Assembly: GCF_027942865.1 (NCBI RefSeq)
Contig: NC_134519.1
Span: 16,997,248-17,061,247 of the forward strand
Direction of reading: 5' to 3'
DNA: 64,000 nucleotides
DNA from: Odontesthes bonariensis
Lineage: Eukaryota; Chordata; Actinopteri; Atheriniformes; Atherinopsidae
Shown here: positions 45,810 through 59,146 of the stretch, piece by piece
How positions within the stretch are numbered: the stretch's first letter is position 1
Layout: each line of letters begins with the position of its first letter
Translations under genes and position numbers: made by a program
Notes under the pieces: generated by a model
Told to the model about the DNA's origin: nothing
Seen by the model: only the letters and a program-made list of their open reading frames with translations
Database searches by the model: none

Positions 45810-48800
45810 GTCGTCATTAGTCAGCTGAACAATCAAATTAACAAACCGTGCATGCACAAGCACATGACCAAAATGAGCAAAATGACACTTTCTAATACAT
45901 TACATTGCCACAGCTCAACAGTAGCTGCAAATGCAACCTTGAGTTTGGATTCTACACATGGCGGGGCAGCTGACTGGCTTCAAATCTCATCATTAACAGT
46001 GCTTCAGGGGACGAGAGAAAACCCTTTGCAGTCCCACTACAGAAATAGAGTGGTGACAGTTTAATGGTCTCCAAGCCCAGGGCACCACACCCTTGCTGCT
46101 CCACAGTATATGAAAGACCCTACTGCCACCCCAGCATGTGACGTCAGGTGCTTGAACCTGCTCTGTAAAACTTGTGGGGATTGTTAATCAACATGGGGCT
46201 AAATTCCCTGTAGGTGATAATATTGCTTTGCGTGACTACAGATGGAAATTTTTCAGCCCTCCATCACTGTCAAGGCTCCTGATGCTAACATTTAATTTTC
46301 ATTTATTCATGCTTATTAGTAACAACTGGATTTTTTCCTCTCTTTTTTTTGATTTGCAATTTCATTTGTCCAAATGATGAAAAGCTGGAAGGACACATAC
46401 ATTTTTGTCATGCCTTGGGAATTATTTAGCTTTTGAGATGAAAAGCTCATTCCATTGCAATGAACTCTCAATGCCTGCCTCTGTCTCCCACATTAAATAT
46501 TCATTAATGTTCTCCTTCAAGACGTTTCCCAATAATATGATCACTTTCCCCGTGCATTTAGTGAGCCATCCATATGGAGAATAACATCTCGAGACTTTCT
46601 CTCTCTAAGCCCGATATTCCACAACATGGGGACATAATTGAGACAACTGCTGAAAGTTTGCTGGAGCCACAGCAGCCTCCCTGGACTGACAGACGGAGTT
46701 TTGTGTGAGACACTCCAGATGGGATCTCACACTTTGAGCTGTCCTAACGACCGGCAGTATCTCCAGGACCGTAAGTGAAAACCTCTGATGTGACAGAGAA
46801 GGAAGAACATCATTAATAAACATAATGAGGCAGATGGGGGCTCTAATGGGCGGCTGGAATATACACTGAGAAGTCAATCAGGGGTAAAGGCATCGGGTGT
46901 CTTTGTTGGGAGACACTCGGACATAGAAACCGGATGCTTGAGTGTTTTTGACCTTGAGTGTCATGAATAAACACATCAGCCAACTTTGCAAGAGATGAGC
47001 CAATGAATAGACATTTCATCACCCTCAAGGCCACGTAGAGAGTTTTCCAACTCTGATATGACAAGCAAGGAAAACAAATTATAAAGAGCACTCCATTACT
47101 TTACACTGCATTCCTGTAACACTGTTGGACAGACAAAATTGAAGCAGCAGAACCAGAGGCATTGACTTTGTTATTCCTAACATTTCTCTCCTTGTCAACA
47201 CCTGCATTTTTCACAGCGGAATTTGGCTTGGTTCATTCGTCTGTACAGGTCTGTTTATCATGAGATCATGATTACAGGAGAGGTTATCCTGTATTGTTTC
47301 AAGCTATATACTCGTTGCCTCCACTGTATTCTGGCAATCATAGGTAAGTTTTACCTGCAGAGGTTCGCTTAGATGCTGCTTTACCATCAATTTTACAATT
47401 ATATCAGAAGTGTGTATCAAAAGAAGACTTAAGACAGACAGTAACAGCAAGTTTTTTCTGTTCTTTTCTTTGTGTTTTTATTTCTCTGTCACTACAAATA
47501 CATGTTTGCTCCTCTATAGAGTGGGTTCAGGAGGAGCCGAAATGGCTCTTCTGTTAATGCTCTGTTCCATCTCCTATCTTTTTCATAATTTCTCATAATA
47601 GATATTCCATTGCTAATCCTTCTACAAAGCCACAAAGCGTCTTGCAAGTTCGGTTGGCAAGCCTCAAGCAATATCACTGACCGAAGGTGCTTTGAGTGAC
47701 ATCACGTTGTCAGAAAGTAGAGGGCATTACGTAGAATCAGGGTCTTTTAGATATCTGTGCTCAAGGACCCATCAACTCCAGTGCTTCTTTTAGAGGTATC
47801 ATGTTGAGATTTTGACCCGTGGTAGAGCTATGGAGAACTATTTCTCCATGAGCATGGCGCACTTGGATCAGGTGGTTGCATCTGCTGTTGCATTCATATG
47901 TCACAATCACCAACCCATTTACAGCTATGTAGCTATTGCTGACCAGTAAATGTTCATGTTGGTGCCCAGCGTGCCCATTATAACCAAACACTTCACACTA
48001 TTACTCGACTGATATGTTCAAGCCAATTCACGTCGCTGCCGCAGCTCCCTCTACCACCAGAACTTCTGCTTTAAATACTAGATCATTTTACATTGCTCCA
48101 ATGAAGATGTCTAAAAAAGAAGTCTCTCTACAGTCTAAGAAATTAAAGAAATTATAACAAAACTGTCATTCCACTGCTTGTTCAGCCTTACAGCACTGAA
48201 TTTCAAGCCATGTCTATGTTTCAGGTCTTCTGCACAGAGTGTATTCACATTTTTAGCCCTGAGGCCAGGAGATAGAGCCCCCTGAGAAGGGAAACAGTGT
48301 GTTGATACGCCCAGGGGTAGTGGAAAAAAAGCGCCTGTGTGAACTGTCAACACCAGATAGACACAGAAGCAGTTAATCTTCTCCCAGGCCAGCACTCACA
48401 AGCATGTGCCACTTGCAGTCTTGCTGACCAACTTCCTCTGTGCACACAGAATAAGGTGGACAGGGTCTGGGTGTGCCCTCAGGTGGAAATCCTGAGTGTA
48501 GATATACATGCATGAGGAGATGATTACAAAACATGGAAGGCAATACAATTTGGAGAAAAATGCATCCTGATGAGGGACCCGACTTGGATAAAACACTTTG
48601 AATGCCAACTTATGTGTGAGTCCTCCATGGATTTGAGATATGACAAGTGAACAGCACTGCAATATCTCACTCTGTACACTGGGAGATGTGTTGACATGCA
48701 GCTTGAGCTCTAATTAAATATACAATTTTCCAGACAATGGAAAATAGATAATTTAATCAGCCACTCCTAGCTCAATGAGAAGAGCAAATTAAAAGATTGT

Positions 48801-51800
48801 TTGCTCAGTGAGTAAGATTTGGAGATGGAGCAAAGATGGACACTATGAAGGAGACCAAACCCCATGATATCATATCCCTTACTGTAAGTCTACTCCATGA
48901 ACCTTAATTCACGATTCATTTGCGCTAAACACAGTATGCCTTTTCATCAAGACTGTTTAAATCCTTCGATACTGTTGAGTAACCAATAACAAATAATAGT
49001 TGATTTGGGTGAAGAGAGAAGTTGTCATGGAACTGAACAACATAATATCTTATGATGATATCTTATCATCTATGATGTTAGGCGATCACCTGTCAGTCAC
49101 TTGCAGCCAGTCTTGATTTCACCTGCTGCTATTCCAGTGAAAAGATAGGTGCTTTGGTCTTTTATCTAAACAGGTGCTGCCCAAACATCAGACCAGACCC
49201 TTTTTGGCTGACACAGTGACCCTATGGTTCAACTGCCCGCAAGGCAGTCCAGAAGCTGGTCTGCAGACAGATCAAAGTGGAAATCATGCCCCACCAACAG
49301 AGATAAATACACACTTCCTCTCGTCCCTTTCACACTGGTTTTTCCCACAGTCCTGCAAATCCTTTAGCTGTAGCAAGGCCAGCTCAGAGGAAATGACAGA
49401 CCACATCAAGAAGCACGCTGCTGTTTTGACTTCAGGGCTCACACCAGTCTTCAGGACATAGGGAGATATATGCTTTACCATTCATCTGTGGGTTGCAAAA
49501 GATTCATGCGTCTTGAAAACGTTGACAGATGCAGAACAGTACATCCAAACAACACTAATTTTGAGCTGATTATGACTTATATTCTTCATATTCACCAGAT
49601 GCTGTAAAGGAATGCCATTAAACCTGTCAACATTTTGTGTGCTTCTTTATTTTTCATGAGCTACAATCTGGTCATCCGTTGCTGTTATGGCATGTCATTT
49701 GTCATTCTGTTTGTGCTGTACGCAACATTTACCGACTCTATGAACAAAAGTTCACAAATTGAACCCTCCTCAGTGAAGGAAAAGTAAGGTTGTAGGTAAA
49801 TATTACATTTTGTCAAACCACTGAGACCTGTAAAAAGAACTGAGGGAATTCATCTGGTTTTACCAGAAAAGGACCACAAAACACTTAGTACTAAAAGAAT
49901 AAATTAGCATAATTGCAGCTGAAGCAGGGTAATTGATTCTCTTTGTCTAAACCATCATCATAAATCATCTAAACCATCATGATGATGACAGAAAATTACA
50001 TTCCCATCTCTAACTCATCACGTACTGCCAATTGGTCAAGAGTCCTTTGTGTCACGTACTGTGTACCTCTTTACAGAACTGAAGAGCTGCATTTTATTTT
50101 CACTTTTTAAACTTCATTTGATCGGAGTTTGCATTATTTTGACTACTTCATTATGCAATTAAACTACATGGTTATGGTAAAGTAAAAAAAAGCATTTTGG
50201 TTAGGTGTTTAAAAACAAGGAAACATCCTTACTAACTAATTTTGTATGAACAAAAGACACAACACTGCTTGGGATATACAATTTGTTTCTATCAATAACA
50301 CAGTTTAATCAACTATACCCCCACCTCTCTTTCAGTTTCTTGCATAATGTCAAATTTCAGTATTTTTCTCCACTTTTTCTCCATTTTTGTTATTTTGTTC
50401 TTTTCTTGTTGCTCTATTCTTGAATTAGTTTTTGCTCATGTTGCCAACAGTTCTTTATTTTTTACTGAATATGTTGTTTTTAATACAGGCTTTTCTGTGG
50501 TATTACTGAGACAATATACCTTACAACTCACACTGGTATGTGTTGTAACACTTGAAATAACATTTTTAAAGACAAAGTTATTATCCGACATTTCCAGCAG
50601 TTCTATGAATCACACAGTCTCCACAATACAAGTATCAATATTCAAGAGCAAGGTTTATTGGTCAAAAATAGCAATAAGGTTGTAGATTGTAAATCATCTC
50701 TGCTGGTGCTGTTATTGCCTTGGAACTCATCATCAGAGTAACCAAGAGATTGGAAGAATGATGACTGCGTCAACATGTGATTAATCTCTAGACCTAACTC
50801 ACTTAACCCAAAACTTTTTGTTTTCCTTATGCTAACCAAGGCAAAAAAAATCCCTTGTCATACACAAACTCCAGTGTCCCTCCACGAGCCTTCCAACCTT
50901 ACGTATAAAGAATCCCTTAAACAGTAACATACCAAAAATAATGCTGTATAGGATTAGGGCTAAAGGGATATGCGGCGCATAAAAAAAGGAAAAACTCCAG
51001 CCCAACTGTCAGTATGACAAGTTAGGAGTTGTATCGCTTCTCTCCTGTGATTCTTAACAAAAATGTGAATAAGCATGTTTAACTAAATGTTGAGCTGCAC
51101 TTTAAGCTGCCACCTTTTCATCGTTAATTAGATTAAATCATACAACAATAAATTTGAATTCATGTGACCTCTGGATGCCCTGACACTTTTAAAAAGATTT
51201 ATGAGCTGACTCCTACAGTAGTTGACTTTTGGTCATCCCACTCAACAGTATATCACTGACAAATACCCTCCTAAGAGCTTAGTTTTACTGCCTAACAGGC
51301 TGCTGGCTGTTGCCTGGCACTGCAATGCACCACACCAGAGTGTACTTTAATAGCATGTAAATCCTCTACATCTGATCTCATCTGAGCCTTACAGGCCTGA
51401 CAGATTTCGGTGGAAATGTGAATCTTGGCAAACTGATGCTAAGCAAAACCCTTTGGGAGATGAATAAAGAACAATTTTTCAGGGTCTGTAGTCATCTCAT
51501 TATCTGTCCCATCCTTGGTTTAGTAAACTGTTTGTGACAAAACATCACACTTTAGACCTGGTTATGTCCCTGGCTTTAAGCAACAGTAGCTCATAAAAAA
51601 GTTGGTTTAGGGTTGGCCTTGATACTTACCTGTTTCCTCAATCTATGTTTCTCAACAAAAGGCCCTCTCATGTTGAACAGCTCATGGAGTAAATCAACTT
51701 CACCTCTGGCCAATGTTTCTCTAACATGATCCTTCTGAGACATGTACTTGTCATGGCAAAATAATGATGGCTGTGAGGAAAATCCTCTCTTCAAGCAATG

Positions 51801-52628
51801 AATTATGTTGAGGCATTCCCCCGACAGCCGCTGTTTATATTCTCAAATGGGGATACGCAAGGCCACCCAAAACAAAATTGTGTAATGCTATATTATTCCA
51901 CTGCTTTACTACAAACAAGAGAAAACGGCAGATTCTTGTAACAGGGCTGCACTGCTTTTCCAGTTTTCTCCTCTGTTTTATGCTTCTACTCAGGAAATCC
52001 ACCCATGCTCATAAGTTTTCCCACCTGTTTGGAAATATCTTTGAATGGTTTCTGGTCCCTGTGAAGGATCATAAGCAAAGCCCTTAATGAGCAAATAAAG
52101 TTTGGCAAAGCATTGCACCTAAAATCGGAGAGAGTGAATCATTCTTCAGATTCATCTTCTGCAACACCTAATATTGTTTGTGATTCATGTAGACATGTCA
52201 AAAAGGAACCAGTGGGAGAATGGGAAAACTTAGCCTGATGTCCCGTGGCTGAATCCAGCTTCATTAAACCTGACTGAACGTTTCATATTCGAACATCCGC
52301 TGCTGATGGCAAGAAAAAAAAAGCTTTTTCTCTTTTTTTTTAATTGGAAAAGCCTAGTCTGGTAGTCTGGGATAGAAAATTTCATGACACATAATTAAGT
52401 TCACACATAATTTGAAACACAGCATCATAACTTTGGACCAAAAGTTAAACTAAAGTAATTTGAGACAAGTGAATCGAGTCTAAACCTTTATGTATGAAAG
52501 GCAGGAGTCAGGTCTCAAGCCAGTGACTGCAAGGATAAATCAGGTTACAAGCGTAGAAAAGCGTAGAAAGCAGCCTCTGGGTCTGAAATGTGAGGACAAT
52601 GCTAAGGTTCTACGAAGGGAAATAACCC
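45810..52628. other. Gene-free DNA, possible regulatory blocks
   Basis: No gene is recognised. Two stretches are rich in homeodomain-type cores: 46490-46520 (attaaatattcattaatg) and 48700-48800 (ctaattaaatatacaattt, agacaatggaaaatag, gcaaattaaaag). Whether they are conserved cannot be judged from one sequence. Short frames on both strands lack signatures. Confidence 0.45.
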
Positions 52629-52631
52629 TAA

Positions 52632-53161
52632 AGCCTGATTTATGGTCGCCCGGGAAAGGCTACAGAGAGCCACGGAGAGCCCTCTCTATCTACGGAGACC
52701 CTCCCGGAGACGCTCGTCGGCCAAAACTCCTATCTATCCGACGAGGCAACGGAGACCGCAAGGGTTGTGATTGGTCGGCTAACAACATCATTTCCGGAAT
52801 CACTTTTCCGGTTTAGCTCCTTCCTCTCACAACAACAACACCGCCATTTTTGAAAGAGTTTACTGTGTGCCGGTCAACATTTGGTCAAAATTATTTGCAT
52901 TTCAATATCAACAAGCTCCAACAACAGTCTTTCTCTCTCGGTCGCCATCGTTCACTGTGAGGAGTGGAACGGAGTCGGAAGGTAAACAATCAACCAACGA
53001 CTTTCACGATAGACGTCGCGAGATTAGGTCGTCTAGCGTAGCGACGCCTACTGATCGGGAGGTGAATTGTCTTGCATATCCGAAATCCCTACGGAGAACT
53101 TCGAACTTCGTGACCGCGGAGTCGGATTGACGGATAGCGACGGAGTAGCATACCGAGGGCT
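52632..53161. mobile_element. PIF/Harbinger-like MITE with TAA duplication
   Basis: The element begins AGCCTGATTTATGGTCG and ends, read on the - strand, AGCCCTCGGTATGCTAC. It is flanked by identical TAA trinucleotides at 52629-52631 and 53162-53164, the usual PIF/Harbinger target. The 530-bp interior is CpG-rich (cggagacc, ggttgtgattggtcggc) and has no transposase. The open frames of 108 and 87 codons inside it are by-products. The left end closely matches the right end of the element at 4639-5212. Confidence 0.8.
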
Positions 53162-53164
53162 TAA

Positions 53165-54035
53165 GGATTACCAGGTGCTGGATTAAAGTATCCGAGGTGA
53201 TGGCTCCAGTTAAACAAGTATCCTCTCATGAAATACTGTTTCAATAAATTTGATTTTTTTCACAAGTTATTACAGCTAAATTAACTTCATATAATCAATG
53301 TACTAATGATTCCTTTGAAAATAGTTTCACACATAAGTAGATAAAAGACGTCAAAGAGAGATGGGGTCTGAGTTAAATGCCTCAAATTGACTGACAAGCA
53401 GTTTGGAGTAGACTGGCAGGAGATTCATGCATATTGTAATGTTTCATAACTGCTTTTGCTTGTTATTCACTGAGTGAGCTCATTTTCCACAGACAATTCT
53501 GATTTGTTTTTTTTTAACTTGTTTTGAAAATGATAAATTGACTGAAATTACAAAGTGTTTTACTTGTGCTTCTGACAACTAAATTTTTTTTACACTACTT
53601 CCCACATTTACCCATTCACACACACCTTTTTTTTTTTAGTTTATACTTGAGGACTGGATAAGTTAGGGCCCCGGCCTTCCGATTAGCAGAGAGCTGCTTC
53701 TCATCCTGAGCTGTTCAGATTTAAGGTCACCATTTATGGCCTGAAGTCCACTGGACTAAAATAATAATTAACAATCAAGGGATTTTGATCCTTTCTTTCT
53801 TTATTTTGGATGAGTAACTGTTTACTTTACAAATCTGATACATTTGAATACTTTAATGACCAAATTCCAGTTTTGTACACATTTACATGCAAATTTACTG
53901 TTACGTCGAATTGGTGCAATTCAGATGCTTTTTTTTTTTCTTTTTTTTTTTCTCATTTTATATTCAATTCACATCCAATCAAAATTACAGTGAACATGAA
54001 TAACAGAATTACAGATTCCTAGCTGGAATCCCTGT
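53165..54035. other. Gene-free AT-rich DNA
   Basis: Homopolymer T tracts (53505, 53630, 53931-53951 regions) and no gene. Confidence 0.5.
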
Positions 54036-54308
54036 TGAGGCTTTTCTGTGTGGAATTTGCACGTTCTCCCTGTGCATGCGTGGGTTCTCTCCGGCTTCCT
54101 CCCACTTCCCAACAACATGCATGCTAGATTAATCGGCGTCTCTCGATTGTCCCTGGGAGTGAGTTTTAGTGAGGATGGTTTTTTTTGTCTCTATGTGATG
54201 GACCTGTGGCGTACCCTGCCTCTCACCCAAAGACAGCTGCGATAGGCTCCAGCCCCCCCGCGACATTCAGTTGGATTAAGCGGGTATAGAAAATGGATGG
54301 ATGGATGA
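54036..54308 (+). mobile_element. tRNA-derived teleost SINE, copy 2 (5' truncated)
   Basis: The tRNA-like head is missing. The body is clear: cttttctgtgtggaatttgc, acgttctccctgtgc, gggttctctccggcttcctc, gacagctgcgataggctcc, and the 3' end gcgggtatagaaaatggatg followed by (GATG)n. This copy keeps the true 3' tail that copies 1 and 3 lack. Confidence 0.85.
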
Positions 54309-55379
54309 ATTCCCAATGAAATTGTTGTGGCAAACCAAGTCTGAAATTGTGACGGAAAAACAAACCACTAGAACACAATTGAAATATTTTAAAAATGTTG
54401 CTCTGCTCTTATGAAATCTCAATTTTATGACTGCAGCTTAATTTGACAAAATCACCATTCAAGTAACTTAAAGACAATCTTTGTGCAGTGATTTTGGCTA
54501 TATACACGTGTACAATGATCTCCCAGAGAGAAATTTAGAAGCGACAGAATCCCTCGAACATTTTCTCACACAGTCAAACACCTAATGCACCGCAAGGACA
54601 ACATTGCATACTGTATGAGCAAGCAGCTCTCCGGCCTGCTTTCTCTGGCAGAGCAGAGGAGAGGAAGAGACAGGTGTTCCAGCAGCCAGAGAGAGACCTC
54701 ACTCTTGGGATGTTTGTCACTACATTTGTCACTTGTTGTTTTGAAAAAGCTGTTGTGAAAGCACGTGGACACTGAATTGTGCGAATCTCACACTCAAGAC
54801 TTGGGAGCCCTTATCAAGTTGAATCCAGTGTGTTGATAAGATCCTGTTAACATCAGTGCTGCACTGAGTCCTAACTAGTTTGGTAACAGATTTGTGTACA
54901 AGTTCTGTGACGTCACCAAATGCAGAAACATTTCTAAATTCCTGCACAGTAAAAGAGAAGCGTTTTAAAAACCACTGTCGGCTGGACTTCTGCCAACCAC
55001 TTTCAGGCCATGGGAGCACAGAGGTTGCCTCCACTGAGAGATGTGGACGGATGCCAGAGGTATGTCTGGCCAATGAAAAACAGGTGGCTGAACAGAGGTA
55101 AATTAGTTGTAAGGAAAGTATAAATTGTCGTTGGCAATAACTGAAGGCCTTTTACGAGATGGCTGTGGAGATATAGTATTCAAGACAGGACGATAGCTCC
55201 ACAGGTACAGAGCATCAAACAGTGGATTATGTGGCTTTGATGCTGACTGTTCTTCATCACTCCCTCTATTGACAGCCCAGTAACCCAATGGATGTCATGT
55301 TGTGTCACTATTAATTACAAGGGTATCAAGAACCACCACAGTTACTTCTGCTATGACAGTCAATGTCAACTGAATGACA
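54309..55379. other. Gene-free DNA
   Basis: Short frames (up to 114 codons, 54729-55073 on the - strand) overlap a + strand frame and have no family signature. Confidence 0.5.
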
Positions 55380-55399
55380 GAGAGAGAGAGAGAGAGAGA
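55380..55399 (+). repeat. (AG)n microsatellite
   Basis: About ten uninterrupted AG units. Confidence 0.95.
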
Positions 55400-58300
55400 A
55401 AGGGCCAGGGCTTTTTGGTAATCTGTTTGTTTATTTTCTTTTAGTTCATTTGTGGCTCTTTTAAAGCTTTTGGCACAGGATAATTCCGCCTGGCACCCCC
55501 CTTCTCTCTACCGCACACCTTCCCTCTTGCCATCCGTAATTACCACACTGTGCGAGTCCTAGCCTGTCCAAAAGCCACTGCAGGTTTGATGTTTTTGGCT
55601 TGGCTCCTCTCTGACATGCCTGGGAAGGGCAAGGAAAGGAAATGGGTGGACCAGCCGCTCTCCGTTCCCCCAAAGCAGGCCTGGGAGAAGCCAGTCCAGT
55701 GTTTTTCGACTCGGCTGAGCTTGTAAGGGAGCACAGCCCATCTGGTTCTAATAAATTCTCCATGTGGCTTCACAACTGGAATTGTTTGACCTGTATTGGG
55801 GACGTGATCACTGATACAGTCATTTTGCAAAACAACAGAGGGAGATTGAGAGTGGTCATCAGACTTGTGGTCCTCAATTAGACTTGTAATCTGAAGAAAA
55901 TAAAGCTGCACACTAAACAGATCTCAGGAACACCCTACAGGTCCAGGTGATGGATGAGTGGTATAATGATGACCATATTGTTACTATGCATTCCTGCCAA
56001 CAGTGGGCAATGTTTTACAATTTCTTGGATTGTAACTCTTTTTAAGTAATCAAGCACTGACCAAGAGGTCATGGTCAGATTCACACAAATTTTATAATGA
56101 GTCTTAAGTGCTCAATCAGCCAATTTGTAATGCTATGGCTATCGTGTATGGACAAGGTCAAGGACATCTTATTGGCATGACACCTAGAGCAAGTACAAAT
56201 ACTCAGAACACTTATATGCTCACAAGACAACCCCCCCCCCTTACACACACACACACAAAAAAAACATCTTACTCTTCAAGTGCTAATGTGAAACTATTTT
56301 CAATCTAATTGCAAACATAGCTAAGCTTTTTTAACTAGTATCGCATTTCTTTTATTGCACCAAAACACTGAATGTATTTTGCACTATGAATGAATGGTAG
56401 TATGGGCACACCAAGACAGCACACTACTCCACATGTAGCTTGCCAGATCATTAGGTCATGCAGTACTATGTTGGTAATGTCTGCCTCAAGATCCGAGGCA
56501 TATATTTATGACCTGTTGGCTGCAAGAGACCTGCTGACTCGAGCGTATGAGGTCAAAGCCATCAAAGTGACCTCACCATCAGAGACAGCAGAACATCTGT
56601 CCTCTTCTTTCACACCTACTGTGGCTGGGTTTCCTTAGACCTCCCTGCCTCTCCCTGTGCTCGCTTCCCTTAATTAGAAACAGTTTGATTCAGCACTGTG
56701 AACACACCAGATAAAATAACAGGAGTCAAGCCAATTAAGACATAACAGGGAACAATTTACAGCAGCATATTTTACAGATCAGTGCTACATGTTTAAAGCA
56801 ATCTACATGTAGCAACACCATCAGATGTACTGAGTTTATTTTTCACAAGATGTAAAAATAACAGAACAGCTTTTTTGCCAAAGACTGTGTGAAAAATTCA
56901 ATGGTGGCATCAGCTTCCTATAAAAGCATAGAAACTGTGTAAGAAACAGTAGCAGTCTCAGTCCACACATTTGGCCGTTCAAAAGTGAAATGGTATCATG
57001 AAAAGGACATCTAGGATTCTTATGTCAATCAGTTACTTCTTAATAATATTACCAACAATAATGATACAATATCCCACAGGTATTATCCTGTAATTAAAAT
57101 TTGTAATAATAGGATTTGGGTGAGGGGTTAGAGAAGGAGACCACACATGGTGTAAGCTTGTATTGTACATGCTTAATCAGATTAAAACTTTAAATGTGAT
57201 TATGAAAAAGAGTGACACAGACTTCACAGGAATGCTGACATAAACCGGGCTTGTTCGTACTCTCCCTTCTGATGGGGCAGAACTTTTCGTCTTAGTAAAA
57301 CTCTCCTCTCAGTCACTCAGACATATTTTGGAGGATTTACAGTCGAGTAGGCTGACAGAAATTCAACGAGCTGCTGGTGTAGATTTGCACATCTGGTACC
57401 CGATCATTGATTGAAAGTTGTGATATGTAGAAGTTGTGCATTTTTAAAACAAAGTAATGGTATTTACTATATATCAGTGTCAAAACTTTCACTCAGTGAT
57501 ATAGTAGGGGCACGATTTGACCTAAGGTATGTTTGTTTTAACCTCTACTCTAAGAGAGATGACTGAATAGATCTTAAAGGAAGTGCTGGGCCCCAAATGG
57601 CCAGGGGGCCCCAGACCATGGCTTTTGTTTAATATAAAATATGGGTTTTTATTGTAGGAAAGTCAATAAAAAAACTATGAAGACAAAAACAGATGCAAAA
57701 ATAAGCGAGACAAAAGAACCAAAAGGAGACGTAAAAATGACCAGGACCACAAAAAGATGTAAAATTATCTTTAATAAACGTATCAACAAGGACACTTTCA
57801 GGAGAATATTGAGACTTTTTTTCTTCCATTGCTATTAACAAAAGGGAAATATGGTCTCAGGACTGAAAATACAAGTATGATGGTTTTGGGTAGCAGCTGG
57901 CCAGAGCGCACAGAAGTCAGGACATGATGCAAAATCTACACTGTTGAAATTGTGTTTTGTTTGTCACATGTTAAGAATGGTGGATGAGGCTTACTGACGA
58001 CAGTTTTGCATTAATATCAATACCACATGTATTCAACATAAGTAATGACAAGCTAATGGAAAGGAACATATAGATGGATGAAACCAAGACCAGTCCTTGT
58101 TTTTAAATCAGCAGAAGTGTTTAAACAAGCGGAAAGTCGAGGTCTAGAGTTGATTGCACAGCAGCAGTAACTGAAGGCATTAAAAAAAACTAAACACTTC
58201 GGCTTAAAATGGAACTGTCTCTTACTGTTGAGTTTTTATAGTTAAAAGCTTGAAGATTGTCAAGTCAACAGTGGGGAGAAAATGATAAGGAAAGGTTGTA

Positions 58301-58767
58301 ATGTGACAATCAGCTCACAGTCAGATGTGCGGGTTCCACAGTAAGTTGTCTCAAGAATTGAAGAGACCACATGGAAGTTGTTGATCCTATGGAGGCAGCT
58401 CATGTTTAGGAACACACCACAACAAAGGAGCAAAGACATGGTGAGGTTCTTTCTTTAAATCCGATGTAGTCCTAAAAAGAGGAGGGAAAGAACCGCAGCG
58501 TCCTGTACCACAGACATGAAAATGAATATATAAAATACTAATTAATGAAGGTCTGAATATAGCAATCTTACAAATAAACATTAAATATAAAGTTTATTAT
58601 CATATGTATAAGATTCATACTTGTTATAGATGATTAAATAAGACTAAATAAGATATTATCTTTGATCATATGCAAATACAATTCCCATGTTTTCTTTTTA
58701 TTTGGATTACTAATTTACTTTTGTACAAAGTAGAGACAGAGAAATTGCATTTGACATCTTCCTGCCA
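55400..58767. other. Gene-free DNA with GC-rich patch and half-site cluster
   Basis: A GC-richer patch at about 55480-55770 is open in several frames at once on both strands. A cluster of AGGTCA-type sites lies at about 56065-56575. A C10 run (56231-56240) is followed by (AC)n (56243-56256). No gene is recognised. Confidence 0.5.
56065..56573. promoter_or_regulatory. Cluster of AGGTCA nuclear-receptor half-sites
   Basis: AGGTCA or its complement occurs at about 56067 (as AGGTCATGGTCA, a close direct repeat), about 56156 (AAGGTCAAGGACA, close to an SF-1/ERR-type extended site), 56453-56458, 56509-56514, 56550-56555 and 56568-56573. The last two form an inverted pair (GAGGTCA...TGACCTC) with a 12-base gap. 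Function is inferred from motif density only. Confidence 0.3.
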
Positions 58768-58917
58768 GGCTGCATAGTGGTGTGGCGGTTACCACTGTCA
58801 CCTCACAGCAAGAGGGTTCCAGGTTCAACTCCCAGCTGGGGCCTCTATGTATGGAGTTTGCATGTTCTCCCTGTATATGTGTGGGTTCTCTCTGGGTACT
58901 CCAGCTTCTTCCCACTG
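58768..58917 (+). mobile_element. tRNA-derived teleost SINE, copy 3 (3' truncated)
   Basis: This copy keeps the tRNA-like head: ggcggttaccactgtcacc, cacagcaagagggttcc and a B-box-like GGTTCAACTCC at 58822-58832. Then come tatggagtttgcatgttctc and gggttctctctgggtactcc, and it breaks off after cttcttcccac. With copy 2 it shows both ends of the family. Confidence 0.85.
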
Positions 58918-59123
58918 TGATAAACATGATTCTGTGGTCACAGTTATTCTGTCTGCTGCATTCTGAATGTCATGTATGATTAGATGTTTTTTACCCCCAT
59001 TCTGGCACAGTGTCAAGTCTGTCATGACATTTATTTTTTTATCTTTAATACTATATATTTAGTCAGAACTGATTCAGTCTTGTGTCTTTATTCAATCAGG
59101 ACTCAAACAAGTTTTATAGGTAA

Positions 59124-59146
59124 CCCCCCCCCCCCCAAAAAAAAAA
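59124..59146 (+). repeat. Poly-C/poly-A junction
   Basis: Thirteen C residues are followed directly by ten A residues. Confidence 0.95.

Noticed and set aside
52490..53130. 108- and 87-codon + strand frames
   Set aside because: They sit mostly inside the Harbinger-like MITE and reflect its GC-rich interior.
55540..55911. 123-codon - strand frame
   Set aside because: Lies in a GC-rich patch where several frames are open at once; no recognisable domain.
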